This document shows positions 55,018 to 64,000 of a DNA stretch of 64,000 nucleotides, one piece after another. The notes under the pieces are model-generated. The model ran no database searches. It had not been told where the DNA came from and worked only from the letters and a program-made list of their open reading frames with translations. Numbering within the stretch: the first letter of the stretch is position 1; the number at the start of each line of letters is the position of its first letter. Origin of the DNA: an uncultured Mycoplasmataceae bacterium (GTDB lineage: Bacteria > Bacillota_I > Bacilli_A > Mycoplasmatales > Mycoplasmoidaceae). The DNA lies in NCBI GenBank assembly GCA_947429165.1, contig CANEON010000002.1, forward strand, positions 1 to 64,000, in the 5' to 3' direction. Made by a program: the position numbers and the translations under genes.

Positions 55018-55677
55018 CTATGCTGCAATAAAATCTTTTGGTAATGAATTGTTAGCTTTCAAATATTCTACTAGTTCACTGCAATTCATTGATCCGGTAC
55101 AGAAAACTTTCTTTGTTTTTCCAGCTGGTGCGTTTAGACCAAGATCATAAAAACTATATTTAGTAAGTGTTTTTTGTAATTGTTCAATAGAATTTCCTGG
55201 ATAATACAATTCACAAACTACAGAATTTCCCGGACGACCAAATGATGTGTTAAGTTCTGTCTTATCAGATTCAAAAATTAATCTTTCAATAAAATTATTT
55301 ACTAAACAAGAATATTCAGTACAATCTACAATTTCCTTAGGAACAATTAATGTATTAATTGTAGCAACATTGTATGCTTTTGTTGCATCTTGTCCTATTG
55401 AAGTAATGTTGATACCATTTATAACAGTAGGTAATTCAATTGTATTTGCTTCAGGATGTGCATTTAAAATTTGAAGATAATTTTCCACAAATCCAGTTAA
55501 TTGACCATTTTGATCACATTTAAACAATGTACTTGTAGTGTTTTTATCTAATATATTTAAATCTTTTGGTCATGGATTGGTCTTAGCAGCGCAACTAGTA
55601 GAAAGACTAGAAATAGATAATACTCCTCCTAGAGCACAACTTGTAATTCCTAAAATTTTTATTAATTTCTTATTCAT
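55018..55677 (-). CDS. lipoprotein with BspA-type LRR-like segment (paralog 1)
   Basis: A 219-residue lipoprotein. The signal MNKKLIKILGITSCALGGVL leads to the lipobox SLSTSC (Cys30). The mature part contains IELPTVINGINITSIG and INTLIVPKEI, like LRR_5/BspA-type repeats. The end FCTGSMNCSELVEYLKANNSLPKDF is shared with the upstream paralog. The signal-coding 85 bp is almost identical between the two genes. Likely exposed on the outer face of the membrane. ATG overlaps the stop of the small Cys-rich gene. Confidence 0.78.
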
Positions 55678-55838
55678 TATTTAACTCCATTTTTCTTATT
55701 TTCTAATTCTTCAAAAGAGATACAAACTCCTTTACCGTCACAACACTTTGTGTTTTTACATTTAGGATCATTGTCTAAATCGTTAATAAACTTCTCTAAC
55801 TGTTCTTGAGTTATTTCTTTAGATTTTTTCTTACTCAT
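55677..55838 (-). CDS. small cysteine-rich protein
   Basis: A 53-residue soluble protein (MSKKKSKEITQEQ...) with four Cys in PKCKNTKCCDGKGVC, a likely metal-binding knuckle. It is co-translated between two paralogous lipoproteins: it starts 8 nt inside the end of the first and its stop overlaps the ATG of the second. The coupling on both sides shows it is a real gene. Function unknown. Confidence 0.72.
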   Translation of the reverse strand: MSKKKSKEITQEQLEKFINDLDNDPKCKNTKCCDGKGVCISFEELENKKNGVK

Positions 55839-56547
55839 TTGCACCTACTCAGTCAGCAGGTAAATCTGCATTTTCTTTTAATCAAGCACATAAGTCAACT
55901 GATTTCATTTTACCTGTACATATTATTTTTTTAGGACCTGCAGCAAGTTTTCCTGCTTGTGTAAATGCAGTATTATCTTTAAAACATTTTTCTAGTTGAT
56001 CTTCGCTATCAATATTGTAGTATATTGTATCAACATAGCTTTCAGTTCCAAAAATTTTGGGTTCCGTAAATGTGATATCCTGAGGGGATTGAAATTCAAC
56101 TTTTATAATAATTTTTGATGAAAATGAAACATATTTAAAAGCACATTCAATACCTTGTGGAAATACTATTGTATCTATGTTTTGAATGCCGTGTAAAACA
56201 CCACCATCACCGTCCTTACTACTTGAAAACATGTATGTATCTATTGAAGTAACTTGAATTGTATTTGTAAAATCAGTAACATCTCCAATAAAGTTTGGTA
56301 TTACAATTGCATTACAATCTGCATAATCTTGTGTAATAACTTTATTAGCATCACTTGTGTAACCATTAATTTGTGACCCTTCAACAGTAAAAATCTTTTC
56401 ATAAGCACTTACAGGAATAGGTTTAAAATCTCTTGTAGGTGTTACATCGCCAGGTTTGCTACAACTAGTAGAAAGACTAGAAATAGATAATCCGCCCCCT
56501 AGAACGCAACTTGTAATTCCTAAAATTTTTATTAATTTCTTATTCAC
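55831..56547 (-). CDS. lipoprotein with BspA-type LRR-like segment (paralog 2, GTG start)
   Basis: A 238-residue lipoprotein starting with GTG 56547 (GGGAG upstream). The signal is nearly the same as paralog 1, with lipobox SLSTSC. VIPNFIGDV, VTSIDTYMF and IDTIVFPQGIE form LRR_5-like repeats. The end ICTGKMKSVDLCAWLKENADLPADW parallels the other paralog. TGA Trp codons lie near the C-terminus. First gene of the three-gene operon; TATAAT at 56576-56581. Confidence 0.78.
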
Positions 56548-56575
56548 TTTTATCTCCCGATTTCTTTATTCTTTT

Positions 56576-56581
56576 ATTATA
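56576..56581 (-). promoter_or_regulatory. -10 of the lipoprotein operon
   Basis: Minus-strand TATAAT 29 nt before the GTG start; no clear -35 is visible. Confidence 0.45.
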
Positions 56582-56793
56582 TTTAATATTTTTTAAAATA
56601 TTTCCCTCATTTATTTCAAAATAATTATTATTTTGTAACAAACTTTTACCAATATAATTTCAAGTTTCAAAACTTATATTAATAAATTAATATAATTATG
56701 AAATAAGTAAAATTTTCTGTTCATTCATTTATGAAAAAAAATAAAAAATCGATCTCCAAAAAAGATAGTGATAGTAAAAGGAGAAAAAACAAA

Positions 56794-57792
56794 ATGAATG
56801 AACAAAAAATTTTCGATGAAGCTATTAAGCAAATCCAAGAACAATTTGGTAAAGGCTCAATAGCAAAATTAATCAATGAAGGAAATAACGTAGACGTTAT
56901 TCCTTCTGGAAGTCTACAATTAGACAAAGCATTAGGTATTGGAGGATACCCAAAAGGAAGAATCATTGAAATATATGGTAATGAATCTTCTGGAAAATCT
57001 ACGTTAGCACTTCAAGCAGTAGCTTCTTGCCAAAAAATGAATGGCAAGTGTGCTTATATAGATGTAGAACACGCATTAGATGCAAAGTATTGCGAAGCAA
57101 ATGGTATTGATTTATCAAAACTATTATTGGCTCAACCAGATTCTGGTGAACAAGCTTTTGCATTAATAGAAGCATTAGTTAAAACAGGAATGATTGATCT
57201 AATCATTGTTGACTCTGTTGCTGCACTTGTGCCTCAAGCTGAAATTGATGGAGAGATTCAAGATCAAACTATTGGGTTACATGCAAGACTAATGTCAAAA
57301 GGATTAAGAATAGTAGAAAATCTGCTTGCAAAATATAACACCACTATTATTTTTATTAATCAAATAAGAGAAAAAATTGGTGTTATGTATGGAAGCAACG
57401 AAACCACTACAGGCGGACGTGCATTAAGATTCTATTCTTCAATTAGAATAGAACTTAAACGTGTTGAACTAATCAAACATGGTACTGAATGTGTCGGTAT
57501 AAAGAGTTGTGCTAAAATTGTTAAAAACAAATTAGCTGCACCTTTATACAAAGCATACATTGATATCTATTTCAACGAAGGTATCGATCATACTATGGAA
57601 ATTATTGATTTTGCTCTTGAAAAAGGAGTAATCGATAAAAGAGGTGCTTGATACTATTTCCAAGAGAAAAAAATCGGTCAAGGCAAAGAAGCTACAAAAC
57701 AATTCTTATTAAATAATATAGATTTGTTTGATGAAATCAAACAAGCTAGTCTTGATTACCAATCAACTAAAAAAGAAATTAAAAAATCATAA
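56794..57792 (+). CDS. recA: recombinase RecA
   Basis: A 332-residue RecA. Walker A GNESSGKST, MAW-type DVEHALDA, the QPDSGEQA loop, VDSVAALVP, and the L2-region motif FINQIREKIGVMYGSNETTTGGRALRFY are all present. ATG 56794 is chosen because AAAAGGAG lies 8-15 nt upstream; an in-frame ATG at 56731 would add a 21-residue lysine-rich extension. Trp in GAWYYF is TGA. It lacks the long acidic C-terminal tail of E. coli. Confidence 0.96.
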
Positions 57793-57818
57793 ATTTTCTG
57801 ATTTTATAATTAATAAGT

Positions 57819-58412
57819 ATGGAAGATATCCACTCTTGATGAAATAGGCAATTAGTGAATTCTGGTAAACCTCGTATTGTTGAATTAACAGACAAGACAG
57901 GTAATGCCACTCTTTTTATCCAACAAGAAAAACGCTTTAAAGACAAAACTATTATTTTACAAAAAGACGATCAACCAGAGTGATTTAAGAAACATTGTGA
58001 AGATAATGATAAACAATTTGAATTAATTCAGAAAGAATTAAGAAAGATAAAAACCGAAGAACCAGAATGGTTTAAGAAACATTGTGAGGATAATGAACGT
58101 CAGTTTGCATCTTTTAACAAAATGTTTAAGAAACATTGTGAGGATAATGAACGTCAGTTTGAAATTATTAACAAAAGATTAGAAAGACTTGAAACGGAAG
58201 AACCAGAATGATTCAAAAAACACTGTGAAGATAATAACCGTCAATTTGAAGCTATCAATAAAAGATTTGATAAACTTGAACAGTTAGTAGTTAAAGGCTT
58301 TGAACTTGTAAATTTAAGAATTGATAAACTTGAAAAACGTGTAGATAACCTTGAGTCAATGATTCGTTATGTTGCTAAAAAAGCTAATGTTGATTTAAGT
58401 AATTGAAAATAA
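57819..58412 (+). CDS. coiled-coil protein with FKKHCEDN repeats
   Basis: A 197-residue protein that is broken up by TGA Trp codons and easily missed. After an N-terminal part (MEDIHSWWNRQLV) come four copies of FKKHCEDNxxQF at residues 56-63, 85-92, 103-110 and 132-139, three of them preceded by PEW. A heptad-rich C-terminus (LEQLVVKGFELVNLRIDKLEKRVDNLESM) is a likely coiled coil. Follows recA by 26 bp. Family unknown; basic/coiled repeat families are common in mycoplasmas. Repeat copy number could vary. Confidence 0.7.
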
Positions 58413-58430
58413 CCAAAAGAGAATAATTAA

Positions 58431-59384
58431 TTATTTCTCTTCTGATTGATATAAGTCTTTTAGGTTAAATGTTTTTTCGTCCGAATTGTTAATTAATGCA
58501 TTCAGATTCATAAAAACATTTTTCTTTCTGTTTGAAGATTTGACACTATTCTTGAGTGAAATTGATAACTCATTTAGAATTGCATCATATGATACAGTGT
58601 AAATTGTATTACCAAAGTTTTTTGTTTCATAATATGCAGAAACAGAAATCAAATGATTTTTAAAACTATTGTAGCAATCAACATCAACACTATTAATACC
58701 GTAATAATAAACGTTTTGGAAATTAGAAATCTTTTTAGATTCCATTATTTTTAAAATAGCTTTGTATTTACTAGCGTCCTTGTGATAAACGACAAAACTA
58801 GAATCACCAAGTCCTGAAACGTTAACGTTTCAATCTGAAGAAACATTATTGAAATTAGCAAACTTTTGAGAAAAATCAAGTGAATTTCTTTGGAAGCATA
58901 AGAAACTAAAAACAGAATTCTTTTCAAGTAGTTCTTTGAACTTACCATAAGTTGAGACGTTGTTTGAATTAATATAGTGCATCTTAGAAAAGATATATTC
59001 ATTCATCGGATCAAATGAATATATAAATTCGTTATTCGAAATAGAAATCAATTGCAATAGGTCACTCATTGTTAGACAATGAGAAATACCTAAAACATCA
59101 TTTCTTTCAATATGTTTTTCAAAAATTACTTTCTTTGTTGAAATGTTATAAATTCTAGCACCAGAATCACTAACAATGTATCCTAGACTAATCTTTGCAT
59201 CATTAACAATTTTTTTAAGAACTTTTAGACTACTATGAGAAACGATTACAAAGTATTGATATAATGAAATATTTTTCATTATACGGGAAAGTTTTCCCAT
59301 AATAAATTCCTTGGTAATGTCGTCATTACCAGGATTTAAATCGAATATATATATTTTCGTAAATCGTTCGTCTATCTTTTGCAT
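58431..59384 (-). CDS. Cof-like HAD protein with degenerate active site
   Basis: A 317-residue protein with the layout of Cof-type HAD phosphatases: IYIFDLNPGN at the start, VIVSHSS as motif II, GYIVSDSGARIYN near residue 70 and YYYGINSVDVDCYNSF in the motif IV position. The nucleophile motif DxDGT is changed to DLNPGN and the second Asp plus the GDxxND motif are lost, so it is probably inactive. Coupled to thrS by a TAATG overlap. It may have a binding or regulatory function. Confidence 0.65.
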
Positions 59385-61117
59385 TAATTCTTAGCTTTAA
59401 TTCTATTCTTTAGTAATTTAATAAATGCTGGAAGTTTAATATTGATAGATTCTTGTTTACCATATTCACGGTAAGAAATTGTCTTATTAGCAACTTCGTT
59501 GTCACCAATAACGATTTGGTATGGAATCTTGTGAGTTTGTGCATAGAAGATTTTCTTTGATAATCTTTCATCAGAATTATCAACATAAACACGAATGTCA
59601 TGCTTTCTTAAAGCAAGAGCAATCTTTTCACCATACTTTTTATGTTTGTTATTATCAACTAAGATAATGTCAACTTGGTTTGGAGACAATCATAAAGGTA
59701 AAATACCTTTAGTTTGTTCTAATAGAACTGAAATTCATCTTTCAAGAGTACCAATTGTTCCTAAGTGAATCAAAATTGGTTGTTTAATCTGTCCATCAGA
59801 ATCTTTATATTGAAGTTTAAATCTTTCAGGCAATAAGAAGTCTAATTGAATAGTTGAAACAGTAATAATCTTACCTAAGTTTGTTTTAACTTGGAAGTCA
59901 ATCTTCGGACCATAGAAAGCAGCTTCACCAACAACTTCACGATAATCTACTTTTAATGTTTTAAGAGCAGCACGTAATTGTTTTTCTGCGCTCTTTCACA
60001 TTTTTGGATTATCAAAGAATTTTTCTTTATTCTTTGGATCATGTAATGATAAATCAATTGCATGAATCGCAATGCCAAATGTAGCATACATTTCTTTAAT
60101 AATTTTGTAGCAGTTCTTAATTTCAGCTTTAACTTGATCTGGACTGCATACAGTGTGAGTATCGATTAATTGTAATTGTCTTACTCTTTCAAGACCAATT
60201 AATCCGCCAGATGCTTCATATCTATGAAGAACTGCTAATTCACCAATTCTATATGGTAAATCACGGTAAGATTTTGGTGATGATTTGTAAACAGTTAAAT
60301 GGTGTGGACAAGTCATTGGACGTAAAACTAAAGTTTCATTGTCAATTTCTACTGGTGAAAACATATTTTCACGATAGTGGTCTCAGTGTCCTGAAGTTTC
60401 ATACAATCTCTTTGATCCTAAAACTGGTGTTGAAACAATGTGATAATTGTTAAATCTTAAAGTCTTTAAAACATAAGATTCAATTTCGTATTTGATGGCT
60501 TCACCGTTTGGTAATCAAATTGGTAAACCTTGACCAATAATGTCATCAAAAGTAAAGATTTCTAAATCTTTACCAATCTTTCTGTGGTCACGTTCAGCGT
60601 GTTCAGCTAATTGTTTTTTAAATTCTTCTAAAGCACTCGCTGATTCAAAAGCCATACCGTGAATCATTGATAGTTGTTCATTTTCAGATGAACCTTTTCA
60701 ATAATAACCTGAAACGTTAACTAAATCGATTGCTTTAATACTAGATAATTTTTCAATTCCTAAATTTTCACATAAATCAATGAAGTCATCTCCAAATTTA
60801 GATACTGGAATTGAATTTTCTTTAGAATCATTAACTAATTCACATTTATATTTATCATTAGCAAATACTTTTAATAATTCATCTTTGCTCATTGATTCAT
60901 ACTTAATTGCATAAGCACGATCAATATTTTTTTGCATTTGTTTTTTAATTTTATTGAAGTCGTTTGCACCTACATTCTTTTCATTAAACTTAAAGCTGTA
61001 AGCAAAACCGTCTTCATTTACTTTAGATTCACCCAGCAATGCATCAGGGTATAAATCTTTAATTGATTTAGCTAATAAAAGACTAGCTAATTTATTTAAA
61101 TTTTTATTTATTTCCAT
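59384..61117 (-). CDS. thrS: threonyl-tRNA synthetase without TGS domain, editing residues lost
   Basis: A 577-residue class II synthetase. It lacks the N-terminal TGS domain and starts at the N2 (editing) domain. Catalytic core motifs [25 protein letters not shown] and [11 protein letters not shown] are kept, with zinc ligands Cys (TCP), His (DTHTV) and His (LIHLGT). The editing motif HSxxH is replaced ([11 protein letters not shown]), and DLCRGPH reads DLCENLG, so His73, His77 and His186 of E. coli have no counterparts. Editing-defective ThrRS has been reported in mycoplasmas. The C-terminal anticodon domain is complete. Confidence 0.94.
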
Positions 61118-61142
61118 AATATTTTTCTCCTTATTTTTTTAA

Positions 61143-61427
61143 TTAAGCAATTATTTCCATTTTAGTGGCATTAATCATCTGCTTATAAATGTTAAACTTT
61201 CTGATTTTGAATATCGTGACAAAACCTTCAAAAATAACGTTCGTGTTCAACGTCAATTTATCTATAATTTCTTGGTGTTCTGGAGATATCACAATTTCGA
61301 ATAGACGTTGGTGTTCTTGTTCGTTAAATGTTACCATCTGTCTTAACATTACGAAGTAAGTACCATGTTCACTATGTCTTATTTCATGAATTGTTCCAGA
61401 AAGTTTTACTTGATTAATATTTTCCAT
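61143..61427 (-). CDS. SSB-like OB-fold protein, short
   Basis: A 94-residue protein. KLSGTIHEIRHSEHGTYFVMLRQ, FEIVISPEH and VIFEGFVTIFKI fit the beta strands of a single-stranded-DNA-binding OB fold. It starts 5 nt after the stop of the neighbouring SSB gene, so the two are co-translated. No C-terminal acidic tip. May be a second SSB or PriB-like partner. Confidence 0.6.
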   Translation of the reverse strand: MENINQVKLSGTIHEIRHSEHGTYFVMLRQMVTFNEQEHQRLFEIVISPEHQEIIDKLTLNTNVIFEGFVTIFKIRKFNIYKQMINATKMEIIA

Positions 61428-61432
61428 TTTTA

Positions 61433-61759
61433 TTATTTAACTTCTGGTTTAGCTTGTTCTGTAGCGTTAGAGCTATCTAAAATTTTTTCAATTAAAATAG
61501 TTGTTTTTCATTCGTTATTCTTTTTAGAAAGATACGTACGAAGTCTACCCTCTACCGTGATATGCACGTTAGGGTTTTCTTCTACTAATTTAGCTAATTG
61601 ATTAGCTAAAGGTTTATTTGCGTATAAAGAGAAGTAACTGCTTCAAGCAAATTCACCAAACTTTCTTTCTTGTTTTAAAGTGATGAAGAAACCGTTTTGA
61701 GCTGATTTACCTCAAGTGCTTCTAACAACATCGCCTTCAATTAATACTTTATTAATCAT
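61433..61759 (-). CDS. ssb: single-stranded DNA-binding protein
   Basis: A 108-residue SSB: MINKVLIEGDVVRSTWGKSAQNGFFITLKQ, FSLYANKPLANQLAKLV, VHITVEGRLRTYLSKKNNEWKTTILIEKI. It is shorter than Bacillus SSB (172) and lacks the DDDIPF-type tip. All Trp codons in the OB fold are TGA, which hides the gene from standard-code translation. First of a four-gene unit with the second OB protein, thrS and the HAD protein. Divergent from degV. Confidence 0.75.
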
Positions 61760-61787
61760 AAATATTTATTTAATAATGAATTAATTA

Positions 61788-61793
61788 TATACT
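61788..61793 (+). promoter_or_regulatory. -10 for degV
   Basis: TATACT directly precedes ATG 61794. If this is the -10, transcription starts downstream of that ATG, which favours the ATG at 61821 as the true start. Confidence 0.5.
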
Positions 61794-61820
61794 ATGTCTA
61801 ATTACATATATAATTTTTGT

Positions 61821-62720
61821 ATGCAAAAGAAAGTCAAAATCTTGATTGACTCATCAAGTACATTTGATAAAAAATATCTAGACCAGAATAACATCTCCGT
61901 TGTTCCTTTATCTCTTTCAGATAATGCTGATAAGGTTTATACAGATGATGGAGTTTCAATCAATCCTGAAATTTTATTTAATGAAATCGAAAAAGGAAAT
62001 AAATTTAAAACGAGTTGTACACCTTTAGGCCAATTAATGATGGCTGTTGAAGATGCTCTAGAAGACAATGATATTGTCTTCTTTATTCCTATTTCTCATG
62101 GATTATCAAGTCAATATAATCAAGCAAAAATTTTAGAAGAAGACTACCCGGGAAGATTCTTTGTAATTAATTCAACTTCAGCAGCATATGCAAACGAATA
62201 CGTATGTACAAAATTAGTTCAATTAGTTAAAGAACTTGATGATCCAAAAGAAATAGTAGGCAAGTGTGAACAACTATACTTAAATACAGATACTTACTTT
62301 TCGTGTGAAGATGTTTCAGACCTATTAAAAGGTGGTAGAGTAACTCAAGGAATTATTAAAGTGGTTAAGTTATTAAAACTTAAACCAATCATTTTATTAG
62401 ACACAAAAAACCAAAAAGCAGGTATGAGCAGAAACTATAGAGATAATGCTCAAAAAATGATTAAGTTAATTAATGAAGATTATGAAAATAAATTGCAAAC
62501 TTCTGATATTGAATCTATTGCAGTTTATTACAGTGGATATGAAGAAGAAAAGAAAAATTTCTTATTAGATACTTTTGCAAAAGCATTTAATTTCCTTAAA
62601 GAAAAAATTGTTATTAGATGAGTTCCTACAGTTGTGTTAGCTCACACAAGAAAAGGAGCTTACGGAATTACAATTTGTACAAAAACTCCACACAAATTAA
62701 GAGAAATCAAAGTTGACTAA
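61821..62720 (+). CDS. DegV family fatty-acid-binding protein
   Basis: A 299-residue DegV protein. MQKKVKILIDSSSTFDKK start, TSCTPLGQ (the TSxPs motif that binds the carboxylate), PISHGLSSQYNQA and DLLKGGRV are standard. In Firmicutes this is FakB, which binds fatty acids for the kinase FakA. Start 61821 is preferred to 61794 because a -10 sits right on the earlier ATG. Terminator overlaps the stop. Confidence 0.88.
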
Positions 62721-62734
62721 TGTCAACTTTTTCT
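62709..62734 (+). terminator. terminator after degV
   Basis: AAAGTTGAC-TAAT-GTCAACTTT hairpin followed by TTC. The TAA stop is in the loop. Confidence 0.8.
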
Positions 62735-62753
62735 ATTGTAAAATATAGATATT

Positions 62754-63383
62754 ATGGTGACTAATTTAAATAAAGATATAGTTCTATTTAACGGAAATGA
62801 AATGGGTAATAATTCATACCTAATTGTTAATGATGATAACTGTGTTGTTATTGATCCTTCTTGATATGTAGATGAGATAGATCAATATGTTCAAAAACAT
62901 AATCTTAAATTAGTTGGAATTGTTCTAACTCATGCTCATTATGACCATGTAGGAGAGTGTGACTTCTTATTAAATAAATACAATACTTCTTTATATGTGT
63001 ATTCAAAAGAAAGAGAAGTATTAGAAACACATCACATGGCTTCTTGATTTAAAAAAGAAGGATTTAAAGCACCACAAAATATTAAATATTTTGACGAGTT
63101 AAACCTTTCAATAAACAATATTGAATTAAAAATAATCCCTACACCAGGACACACTTGTGGTGGAATTTGCACTCAATATAAAGACTATTTGTTTACTGGA
63201 GACACTATTTTCTCTGATGGTGTAGGCAGAATGGATCTACCTACAGGAAACGCTAGACAATTATTAATGAGTCTACAATTAATTAAAAAAATGGATAAGA
63301 ATTTATTAATTCTTCCTGGACACGGGAAAAATGCTATTACTTTAGAAGAAGTAACAAAAACTAATCAATATTTAAGACATTAA
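62754..63383 (+). CDS. metallo-beta-lactamase-fold hydrolase (glyoxalase II-like)
   Basis: A 209-residue protein with LTHAHYDHVG (HxHxDH), PTPGHTCGGI, FTGDTIF and LPGHG, the full ligand set for a dinuclear metal site. It belongs to the small YcbL/YqgX-like glyoxalase II branch. The thioester substrate is not known. Trp codons at residues 42 and 98 are TGA. Confidence 0.85.
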
Positions 63384-63384
63384 A

Positions 63385-63407
63385 AAAACCTGCATTTTGC
63401 AGGTTTT
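63385..63407. terminator. bidirectional terminator between hydrolase and rplT
   Basis: AAAACCTGCA-TTT-TGCAGGTTTT hairpin with A run on the left and T run on the right, serving the converging genes from both sides. Confidence 0.85.
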
Positions 63408-63409
63408 AA

Positions 63410-63754
63410 TTACTTCATAGCTTCAGTAGCTAGTTTTTTGAATTCTTCAGGATTGCTAATTGCTAATTCTGAAAGCATTTTACGGTTAATCTTAATGTTC
63501 TTCTTGTTTAATTGAGCAATGAACTTAGAATACGAATAACCTAATGGTCTTAATCCAGCATTAATTCTAGAAATTCATAATTTTCTAAAATCACGTTTTT
63601 TATTACGTCTGTCTCTGTATGCATATCCAGAAGCTTCGATTACTGTTTGGTGAGCAATCTTATAAGAAGTATGTTTTGTACCTCAAGCACCTGATGCTTT
63701 TTTCTTTATAGAATTACGACGTTGTCTTGTTGTGTATCCACCTTTTACTCTCAT
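63410..63754 (-). CDS. rplT: 50S ribosomal protein L20
   Basis: A 114-residue L20. [25 protein letters not shown] at the start, [22 protein letters not shown] in the middle and the [13 protein letters not shown] end are standard. Both Trp are TGA codons. Follows rpmI by 16 nt; the usual infC-rpmI-rplT order would put infC just outside the window. Confidence 0.96.
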
Positions 63755-63770
63755 TTTCTAATTCCTCCAA

Positions 63771-63971
63771 TTAATCTTGTAATGTATATTTCAAACGTTT
63801 GTAGTTTGCTTTTGTAACAATACCGTCTTTCTTTAAGTGACGTTTTTGTTTAGTTGATTTACTATGAGCCATGTGAGAACGGTTTGTATGTTTTCTCTTT
63901 AATTTACCAGTAGCAGTAACTTTTACTCTTTTAGATACTGACTTTTTTGTTTTCATTTTGTTTTTTGCCAT
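63771..63971 (-). CDS. rpmI: 50S ribosomal protein L35
   Basis: A 66-residue basic protein, MAKNKMKTKKSVSKRVKVTATGKLKRKHTNRSHM, typical L35. AAAGGAT precedes the ATG by 5 nt. It is followed by rplT. Confidence 0.95.
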   Translation of the reverse strand: MAKNKMKTKKSVSKRVKVTATGKLKRKHTNRSHMAHSKSTKQKRHLKKDGIVTKANYKRLKYTLQD

Positions 63972-64000
63972 AATTTATCCTTTCTTATTTATTTTTAGCA

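Noticed and set aside
54959-55150. Plus-strand ORF opposite the lipoprotein end
   Set aside because: It covers a terminator and runs antisense to a well-supported gene.
56731-56793. Longer RecA start
   Set aside because: A strong Shine-Dalgarno precedes ATG 56794 and the extension is low-complexity lysine.

Overview
The window comes from a small-genome, AT-rich mollicute (Mycoplasma sensu lato). In-frame TGA codons occur at conserved tryptophan positions in most genes (S4, HsdR, ClpB, ParC, L20), so TGA is read as Trp throughout and coordinates below include it. Gene content (FtsZ with MraZ/RsmH, ClpB without its N-terminal domain, NadD fused to an HD domain, ThrRS without a TGS domain) fits the pneumoniae/Ureaplasma/penetrans side of the Mollicutes; the species cannot be fixed by eye.

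Layout. 1-3160: 5' part of 23S and a complete 16S rRNA on the minus strand, with a strong promoter, boxA elements and a 16S processing stem. 3300-5603: large surface-type membrane protein. 5596-13063 (minus): mtaB, membrane protein, nusB-yqhY-efp, a dipeptidase, membrane protein, pncB, plsY. 13096-21058 (plus): pncA, parE-parC, YqeG-type phosphatase, nadD-HD, mtnN, trmB. 21055-32152: rpsD with a structured leader, cutC, then a minus-strand block (ECF S-component, membrane protein, holA, comEC-like, methyltransferase, ruvX), tRNA-Arg, valS, and a C39-peptidase ABC-like protein with a degenerate ATPase. 32258-37312 (plus): rpsP-trmD-rplS, YitT-like protein, rbgA, rnhB, a trigger-factor-C-like protein. 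37378-41459 (minus): CIRCE-controlled clpB, flavodiiron protein, rubredoxin, coiled-coil protein. 41731-49127 (plus): accessory type I restriction-modification locus preceded by a putative HEPN protein. 49179-50655 (minus): GNAT/PUA-like and ASCH-domain genes. 50804-54851 (minus): mraZ-rsmH-FtsA-position protein-ftsZ. 55018-56547 (minus): two paralogous lipoproteins around a tiny Cys-rich protein. 56794-58412 (plus): recA and a repeat protein. 58431-61759 (minus): two OB-fold proteins, thrS, HAD pseudoenzyme. 61821-64000: degV, a metallo-beta-lactamase-fold hydrolase, then rplT-rpmI.

The most striking feature is the type I restriction-modification locus. hsdM is interrupted by a G8 tract that puts it out of frame. 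hsdS has three target-recognition modules rather than two, a TAEL-type linker repeat, and a second G8 tract exactly between modules 1 and 2. Together these look like a two-switch phase-variable methylation system. The gene upstream carries an R-x6-H motif like HEPN RNases and may be a companion effector. Other notable points are a ThrRS that has lost its editing residues, an EF-P without the tip lysine, a flavodiiron/rubredoxin pair suggesting O2 or NO detoxification, and three steps of nicotinamide-to-NaAD salvage encoded within 7 kb.
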